From the NCBI RefSeq assembly GCF_000276665.1, contig NW_004955446.1:8457636-8521635 (forward strand): a DNA stretch of 64,000 nucleotides. The letters are read 5' to 3'. Position numbers and translations under genes: made by a program. Shown here in pieces: positions 57,201 through 64,000 of the stretch (positions are counted from its first letter, which is position 1; each line of letters opens with the position of its first letter). The notes beneath the pieces are model-generated. The model did no database searches and was not told the DNA's origin. It saw nothing but the letters and a program-made list of their open reading frames with translations. The DNA is from Chinchilla lanigera. Lineage: Eukaryota; Chordata; Mammalia; Rodentia; Chinchillidae.

Positions 57201-59771
57201 GCAGAAGAGCTTTGAGGAGGTAGGTGGCAAACGATGCAAAAATAAAAAAACTAAGGAGGTGGACTTTTTTTTTTTTGCAATGTTATGTTTGAAAAGCGAA
57301 TGCTAGTATCAAGCTTCTGCTGAAATTTCAAAATGGCTTATTTACCAATAGGCAGTTCATTCATTACAAGCTATTAGTGACTATGAACCTATGAAGTTGT
57401 ATTTACAATTCACAAATGGATTTCATTTTCGCAAGCTTTACTGGGAAACACTCAGTCAACAGTTTCTTTGCCTAAAGGGTTGGATCAAAGAGCATGAATC
57501 ATGGCAAATGAGTATTTAGTCTTTGAATTTGGAGCTGTCAAAGGATAATATTTCACAGGTTGATGCAGCCCGCTCCACACAGCCTCTAGATTCCATTTAC
57601 AACTTTGCATGATCAGATGTCAAATTAAAATACAATCCTTCCTTTTCAGCTGACTCCCTGTACAACGATCTCATGTTCAAGCTTTTGCTAATGTGGTTAT
57701 TCTGGTGCAGCTATGATCACCATTTTACGTACATAAAAGTGACATCCCACGCAGCTAATCATATCTGCTCATAATAGGTAACAAAACAGGTTCCTTTCCC
57801 ACAATGCCTTGTGCTTTTGGTAAATAATATAGGTGTGTGGGAGGGAGCATGTACACAACATTAGCTATTGATTATGAAACAAAGTACTACAGGTATTTGA
57901 TAAAATCAATATTTTGTGTTTACAGTGTAGTTTTCTTGCTATTTGGTCCTTTTTGCTCTGAGTGGATTTGCTCATACAGAAAAGAGTGGCAGAGGGAGAA
58001 CAAATGTGTATTTGGTTATTTCAGAACAATGAAATTTGGTAATTGTAAAAGTTGAATTCTGTAGGACAGACTCCAGGTGATTTTGATGTGGAACTTCATT
58101 ATTAAAAATGATTGATTTCCCCCACCCAATTATAAATACTTACTGATTCCTTGTCAGTTAAGAACTGGACAAAGTTACTTCATTTTGAGTTCTGTTGTCT
58201 GTTTCGTGGCTGAAGTTATTAGTTTAATATATCAATTGGCACATAAAAGAGAAAAATCAGATTATCTGTATTTGTTATATGCGATAGTGAATACTTGTAC
58301 ATGGGAGGCTTGTACAGAGTGAGTTTTGTAATATTATAAAGGATTCTTCTAGAAGACTGCACCTGAGCTCCTCCCCCACACCCTTCTGCCACACGCCACA
58401 CCTCCACCATCACACTACCACTACCTGGTTGTATGGGCCAAGATTTCTGAGCAATGGTATCACAGTCAACCATGTATCTCAAACTCCTCAATACTGGGTA
58501 AGGCTCCCAGGAGGAACACTGCCACCATTCAAGAATTTCAGAAAGTGAATTCCTTTTACATGTCTGATGGGTTCTCACAAAGCTCTCTCTGAATTTTCTT
58601 ATTTGAAATGTTAAGCCTGTTTGAAATCTGACTTCAGCAAAATCACCTGTACCTCCTCCAGATCTGCAGTTGCTGCTTACTCTTTCAAATCTCACACATC
58701 TCCTGCTGGGGGAATTGAGGATGAGTTCACTTTCCCTCCAAAGTCATTTTCAAATTATACTTTTCTGTCTTATATGAAGGGTGTTGTTAAGATCACAGCA
58801 TTCTTTCCTCCTTGTGAGGTCACTCATTCCCTTTCTGGAATCTTCCACAACAATTCAGTCTCCCTTTGCTTTTGCCCCACATGTCAACCCATTGGTCACC
58901 CAGCCCCGGGGCTCACTAAGATCCTCACAGGAAGTACTTTTTCCTCACCACAGCTGCCAGCCCACCATGGTCTCTGCCCTGACTGCCACAGTGCGAAACC
59001 ACTGTTTCCAAAACGAGGAGTTGGCACAGCCCTTTCTCCAGTGGCCACCTCTTACTCTTCCATCTAATTGGGCCGCCTCCCACTAAGACATTTCCCAATT
59101 TGTCTAGAAATGTCCATGCCCTCTCCCTTTCCCCACTGTATCCCTCTCATCCCTACTTTCCTTCAGGCTCCCACCTCTGTACCAATCAGATCGGTTCATT
59201 TTTCTGCTTTTTCTGTTGTAATTCTAGTCAGAATTTCTTTAATAGTCTCTCTAATAAAAATAGTCTGTCTCATTTCAGAAGTAAAGAAATTGACAGAGAG
59301 AAGCATGTTGGAATTTAATCAGTGGTGGATGTCCTTTGATTGCCAATCTATATTCCTTTCACAGTAATGCCAACTACCAAACTTTAAAACCAAGATGAGA
59401 AACTATCTTTACATGCATGTGTAGGCTTCTGATATTTCAGGCCTGCTTTTGTAAGACTTTAATTTTTGGGATTCACATGAAATTGACAATCTCACTAATT
59501 ACACCTGTGCATCCTACATATATCTTCTACACATATTCTGTGAGAGCAGTGGTGATTCCCAACTATGACAAGAATGACTGCTGCTGGTGTAGGCAGTAGG
59601 CACACCTCGAGGCAGAGAGCTGAAGCAGGTGACATCCTAATATGCTTTTGATTCTTGCATCCTGGGGAATACATTGGCTGCTTTAAAGACAGAATTTTAA
59701 TCATAACTCACTTTCTAATTTCCCTCCTCAGGGATCCCAACATCTTCCTTTCTACACGGAATCCAGGGCAG

Positions 59772-59779
59772 TGACGTCA
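59772..59779. promoter_or_regulatory. Perfect CRE palindrome TGACGTCA
   Basis: Second perfect CREB/ATF consensus in the window, within 'gtgacgtcagtgag'. Function is unknown. Confidence 0.25.
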
Positions 59780-59972
59780 GTGAGTTAGAGGTCTGACAGA
59801 ATCAAGTGAAAGTGATCTTCGCCAAGGCACAAAAGCGTATCCCTTTGGGTCTGTGCAAATTCCAGAGATCCCATGTAAACAGTACCTATGAATGGTCTGA
59901 GTGGAGCTCTGGTTTCATCCTGGAACTTCTTAGTGCCCTTTAATCTTGGGATCCCACATTTTCCTTGACAGG

Positions 59973-60042
59973 AAATAAATCTATAGACTGGGGAGGCTGA
60001 CCAAATAAATTGACCAAATAAATCTATAGACTGGGGAGGCTG
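59973..60042. repeat. Tandem duplication, 43-bp period
   Basis: A 27-base block (from 'aaataaatctatagactggg' to 'gaggctg') is identical at 59973-59999 and 60016-60042. The linker also contains a smaller repeat ('gaccaaataaat', twice). Confidence 0.92.
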
Positions 60043-60439
60043 CCACCATTCTTTGGGCTGTTTCAATGTTTCCTTAAGTTGAAACTGAATGTTTCTGTGC
60101 AAATCGCTGCTGTCAGTGTCATCCTTCCCTGCCTATGTTTCTGTTTGCCATTCATCTCCAGCTTGTCTCTGGGCCCTTATCTGCGCTGATACAGTGCAGA
60201 GTCAAAGTCTTCCTTATCAGAAGTCTTCTTTTTATCTGATCTATCCTGCAGTTCGCTGCACTGCATTAACTCTACTGGGATCACTTCTCCCCTGAGACTA
60301 ACTACTAGGCAACCTGCGCCAGCTTCTTGCACAGCATTTTGCAAGTGCTCCTTAAGATTTCGCTTTCATTTGGAGACATTGTAGAGCTCAGAAAATGAGG
60401 AGGAATATGTAAAACAGATCCAAGAGATTTAATGACAAA

Positions 60440-60650
60440 AATGAGGTCAAGTCCTGTCTCTGCTACTTAAGATGTGACCAAGGTCAGACTACACAACCTT
60501 AATAAACCCCAGTTTTTCCATATTAAAAGGATTATAATGTTGATAATTCTACCCCTCCATCAGATTTGTGTGATGGTTAGAATAGATAATGCGTGTAAAA
60601 CCCTTGGTGCTGAACCTGGTACATAGGACACAGTAATATAAGATACTGTT
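60440..60650 (+). mobile_element. MIR SINE (sense), nearly full length
   Basis: 'cctgtctctgctacttaaga' with 'tgtgaccaaggtcagactac', 'ccccagtttttccatattaa', 'gtgatggttagaatagataa' and 'ctgaacctggtacataggac' runs through the whole MIR order, including its 3' 'cctggcacatag' end. Confidence 0.88.
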
Positions 60651-60771
60651 GTTGGTGTGATCATTATTAAAAATGAACCAGTCTCCCAAGAAATTTTGCC
60701 TTAGGTCACTGAGCCTGAAAGGCAGTGATACTGTTTGTCTCATTTGACCAATGTGACACCTGCTCGGGACT

Positions 60772-60855
60772 CTTTGTTTGTTTGTACTGGGAACCAAACT
60801 CAGGACCTTGCAGTTGCCAGGCAGGCACTGTACTGCTGAAGTATTTCCCCAGCCT
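60772..60855 (-). mobile_element. ID SINE (antisense)
   Basis: 'tgtactgggaaccaaactca' with 'ggaccttgcagttgccaggc' and 'aggcactgtactgctgaagt' is an antisense ID with moderate divergence. Tail is a (TTTG)n run. TSD not clear. Confidence 0.9.
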
Positions 60856-62378
60856 CTGGACTTATCTTGACCATTCTATCCGCTCATACTAAAGTTAAAG
60901 TTTTATTGATTCTTTGAGTTTTCCTTTCAGTAAACCAAATGTGCTATTTTTCTAGCCCAATGTATTCTTAGCAAGAAAGAATAGTTTCTAAATAAAATAT
61001 CACTTCTAAACCAATCTGTCAAGAAAAGTAGATTTGATTTTATTTCTGGCCTTTTTTCATCTCATTTCAGAAACTACTTCTTTCTTATTCTGAAAACAAG
61101 TTATAAACCTCCTATTTTAAAATGCTGAACTTTGAGTCAAATCATTGCTATCTCAATGGAAAGCCCTTTTTAGAACATTGAGAGCTTCCTGTTACATGTG
61201 CCCTAACTTTCTTGGCCTGCAGATATGGATTCTTAACCACTGAGATGACATATGAACACAATTTTATTTTAAATAATTACTGAAGATTTTAGTTTACTTT
61301 CAAAGTTAGAGAAGTAAGACTACTTAACTGAAATCTGATCTCACTGAAGTAAACAGTTCTCAACACTCCGTGTTTTAGATTTTTACTACCCATTCATAAA
61401 GTGAAAGTGACCCTTTACCTCTTGATCGATGTATGTGACAGTTTTCCTTTCCTTCTATGTTCTTTGTTTCTCTGTTGATGTGGAATATTCTAATTTGTTA
61501 GTGCCCAAGGGACAGCAGCTACCTATTAATGTAATGTGCAGAAGTGCATTTGGTGGATACTACCTTAAACTGATGATAAAGATGATGACAAAGAGAAGAC
61601 ACCTGGCTTAACATGTTCTTTAACCATTAATCTTCTCTCCCCAAATGTCTTCTAGTAGATGTACATTTTTAAAAAGTTGCACCGACTACTTTACTGAATG
61701 ATAATTGGAAGAAATAGTTTGGAATGAGTAGATTTTTCCATGGTAGATTCATTGGTTAAAAATTACTAATTTTGCATCATCAGAGCTTACTTTTCAGTCT
61801 TCATTTTGCATTGTTTATTTCTTCATTTTAGGAACACAGAAGTTTTAGAAAGCTCACAAAATACCAATCATGCCACGTCTTTGGTGATCAGGAGCCGTGT
61901 GGCTAACAGAGGACGTGCAAGAACACCAGCCAGGAAGCCTCCTTTTGGTCTGGTCCTTTTTCAGTCCAGTTACAGGGGAAAAGATGCTATCTTTGAGCCT
62001 GTCATTTAAATTTGAATATAGAAGAGGTCTGTCAGTTCTCTTTCATGTACTTCCCAACAAGATGAGAGGTCCCCTCCTGAGGCTTGCACTGATGTTTCTA
62101 GTGAGGCTCGGTGTACTTGCAAACAGTGTGCTTGTGAGGAACGAAGTAACAATGCAAGTCCGATAAATGTATGACACTGAGCAGTTTAGATATATCTCCT
62201 GTTACCTCAAGATTTTAAGAAGAAATACGATAACAGAGTATGTTTAAAAATTAAAAACAATACAACAAAATTTCCTAGGGTGTTTTAAAGAGAGAAGATG
62301 ATTCCAATTACAAATGTGCCTTTTAGGGGCATGTGATACCAGGGTTATTAGTAGCCTCTTTTGTCCTACTATTTTTTT
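60856..62378. other. No gene seen
   Basis: Unique-looking sequence. The two overlapping plus-strand frames at 61806-62166 have no recognised content. Confidence 0.45.
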
Positions 62379-62960
62379 AATTAATAGGGGAAATATAAGT
62401 ATCAAATAAAAATATCTTAAATAGATTCTTCAAAATTGACTATAGTTAGATTAAGATGTCTTAATGTACACACTAACAAAATGATTGCAGGTATAACTTA
62501 GGATTTTGCATTCTTTTTCAGTGGAATATGAATCAAAATAAGGTTTCTGCAGCTAACCAGAGCCTCAAGATTTCTTGCAAAAAAGAGTCACTGTTCTTTG
62601 TTTGTGGGGTGCCTGGCAGACTAGTAGCTAGCACTACTGGAATGTGGGAAAACAGCTGTGAGGTAACAAGCGCTGCCAGCCCCCTACACAGCTGGCTTTA
62701 GAGATAATTAATTATGAAGAGTGTAAGGAAGTAATTCACATAATTGCATAAATGGGAAGTAATCTGCATAATTGGGTGTGTATACAAATGGATTTCTTTG
62801 CTAAGTTATTATTTTAAATAGACAAAAATCTAATCTACTAGTGGTTGACTATTCAGTGAAAGAACCTAGTTTTAAATATACCAAAATTATGCATTCTGAT
62901 GTGTGCTGTTCTTCAAAATTGTGTTTTTCTGTGATTAGATCCTTTATCCTTTGTTATAAT

Positions 62961-63020
62961 TATGTGTGTGTGTGTGTATGTGTGTGCGCGCGCATGCGCA
63001 TGAGCATATATGTGTGCGCA
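62961..63020. repeat. (TG)n/(CG)n alternating tract
   Basis: TG units pass into 'gtgcgcgcgcatgcgcatga', so that almost 40 bases alternate purine and pyrimidine and include several CpGs. A strong Z-DNA candidate. It lies inside the inverted-arm structure. Confidence 0.85.
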
Positions 63021-63266
63021 TCTTTCTGGCACTGTATGCTTAATATCTCTTGTTCTAATTCCTTTTGTGTCCACTCCATGAACAGCACCAATACATTTTT
63101 CTAGATAAATACTTTGTACCAGAGGTGACAAATATGTGTTCGGTATGACTTTTGTTAATCCCACAGTATAAATTTATTTATTTCAGTATTTTTTTTTTTT
63201 TTTGGTCTCTGATCAAAGACTTACTCTAGGAAGCTTTCCCAACAAATTATGCAGACTGCTGCTACC

Positions 63267-63312
63267 GGTAATCAAAATAAGGGTAATCAAAATTTGATTA
63301 CCGGTAATCAAA
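63267..63312. repeat. Palindromic cluster of four GGTAATCAAA motifs
   Basis: GGTAATCAAA occurs at 63267-63276 and 63282-63291 (plus), inverted at 63293-63302, and plus again at 63303-63312. The last two form the perfect 20-bp palindrome TTTGATTACCGGTAATCAAA. The second and third form an inverted repeat with a 1-base centre. It lies close to the right inverted arm. Confidence 0.95.
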
Positions 63313-63396
63313 ATATAAAATTATCCCTTTATTAGTCAATTTTGAAGAATCTATTTAAGGCATTTTTATTTGGTACTTACATTTCCCCTATTAATT

Positions 63397-64000
63397 GGCC
63401 TTGGGGTGGAGCCCCTTGTCCAGTCCTTTGGGAGACGTATCTCACCTTGGATCCTACACGTCTTGCTCCACGCTGTGCCCCAGGACTTATGGGATGCAGC
63501 CCTCACAATGATTTTGTTCCTTGGCTGCCAGTCAGTGTTTTGTTCTGGGTGTATGTGACAGGCTATAGGATGAGTTAGGTCAAATTTTTTTTGGCTGTTA
63601 ACAGGACACTGCTTTGCTAGATGTGCAGATTGATCTCACCTCTTCCAGCTTCATCAGTGATGGTGGAAGTTCTGAGTGAGCCTCAAACCAAAGAATCACA
63701 CATGTCAAAATAACATAAAGCAGACACTGAAGGTAAATCTTAAAGAGGCTCTCCAAACTCTTAGGAAACATAGAAACATCACTGAAATAAGGGTCCACCT
63801 GCCCTAGGTCACTGTATCCTTATTTCTCTATACAAAGGAAAAAAGTATTGCTATGTGGAAGTTTTAATTTTAGATTTATAGTTTCACATTTTCATGCCAG
63901 TATTTGTCTATTTTTCTACTCTCTTTTCCTTTTGGGTTTGAAAATGCTTTAAATCTTTAAAAAGCCATTCACTAGATATTCTTTCTTTATATGGCTTCAG
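63397..64000. other. No gene seen
   Basis: 63400-63570 is GC-richer, with two overlapping short frames (78 and 62 codons) that I cannot tie to any protein. The right edge is featureless AT-rich DNA. Confidence 0.4.

Larger units (their letters stand above)
54256..60434. other. 6.2 kb repeat-poor sequence without a supported gene
   Basis: No named repeat or exon could be defended. 58219-59067 carries the two longest frames of the window, 158 codons on minus (58219-58695) and 148 on plus (58621-59067); they overlap, lack recognisable domains and sit in somewhat higher GC. About 57540-57780 is balanced, repeat-free sequence. Confidence 0.45.
62379..63396. other. Structure with 64-bp inverted arms bounded by TTAA, unclassified
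   Basis: The left arm (62379-62442) and right arm (63333-63396) are inverted copies of each other over 64 bases with 4 differences, all transitions (A/T in the left-arm reverse complement, G/C in the right arm). The similarity stops at nearly the same point on both outer sides, two bases beyond a TTAA (62381-62384 and 63391-63394), and at 'tagtc' inside. The interior has no frame above 87 codons. It could be a small non-autonomous DNA transposon of a TTAA-targeting type or an inverted duplication. I recognise no known family. Confidence 0.6.

Noticed and set aside
58219..59067. Overlapping 158- and 148-codon frames as a new gene
   Set aside because: They overlap on opposite strands, no domain is recognisable, no promoter or splice context is evident, and frames of this length are expected by chance in 64 kb.
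1..64000. CRISPR array, operons, bacterial promoters or phage
   Set aside because: Composition, SINEs, LINEs and LTRs show vertebrate nuclear DNA; tandem repeats here are microsatellites or simple duplications without spacers.

Overview
This window looks like nuclear DNA from a rodent. Two SINE families support this. One is 7SL-derived B1-type monomers, including B1-plus-ID dimers. The other is a tRNA-derived ID-type SINE with an A box, a B box and a short A-rich tail carrying an internal 'cc'. Several ID copies still have near-perfect target-site duplications, so the family was active recently. The ID sequence type and the dimeric B1-ID elements do not look like mouse or rat; a non-murid lineage (beaver-like, Castorimorpha, or the squirrel-related clade) is my inference and is not proven. 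Everything else is typical of a mammal: (CA)n tracts, low CpG, L1, L2, MIR, and MaLR/MLT1 LTRs.

I found no protein-coding gene I can support. Open reading frames are short (158 codons at most), overlap on opposite strands, or run through repeats. The only recognisable coding remnants are decayed L1 ORF2 pieces. The window is therefore intergenic or deep intronic DNA. Two splice-site-flanked segments are listed as weak exon candidates only.

Layout. 1-10 kb: L2 and old L1 pieces, a B1-ID dimer, an MLT1 remnant, a sense L1 3' end with a duplicated 3'UTR module (7.4-8.1 kb), a (CA)n tract and an antisense L1. 10-17 kb: young ID insertions, one with a 28-bp A-box duplication, and a full-length B1. 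17-20.2 kb: the largest repeat block, an antisense L1 with ORF2 sequence split by a second L1 3' end carrying three copies of a 3'UTR module. 20-27.5 kb: L2, B1-ID, several IDs with clear TSDs, another L1 3'UTR, a MaLR LTR with an ID inside, and MIRs. 27.5-33.6 kb: about 6 kb with almost no recognisable repeats. 33.6-44.6 kb: B1, a MaLR LTR with 5-bp TSDs, a cluster of antisense MLT1-type LTRs, L2, MIR, and a repeat-poor 3 kb that could hold regulatory sequence. 44.6-54 kb: L2, (CA)n, a MaLR LTR broken by an L1 that carries an antisense ID piece at its 5' end, a second MaLR LTR, MIR and microsatellites. 54.3-60.4 kb: another repeat-poor 6 kb. 60.4-64 kb: MIR, an ID, and a symmetrical structure (62379-63396) with 64-bp inverted arms bounded by TTAA, enclosing a TG/CG tract and a palindromic GGTAATCAAA cluster.

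The observations most worth checking are that TTAA-bounded inverted-repeat structure, the modular L1 3'UTR whose copy number varies between elements, the L1/ID chimera, and the insertion made only of a SINE tail. Repeat names rest on my memory of family sequences, not on a database run; boundaries of old repeats are approximate to tens of bases.
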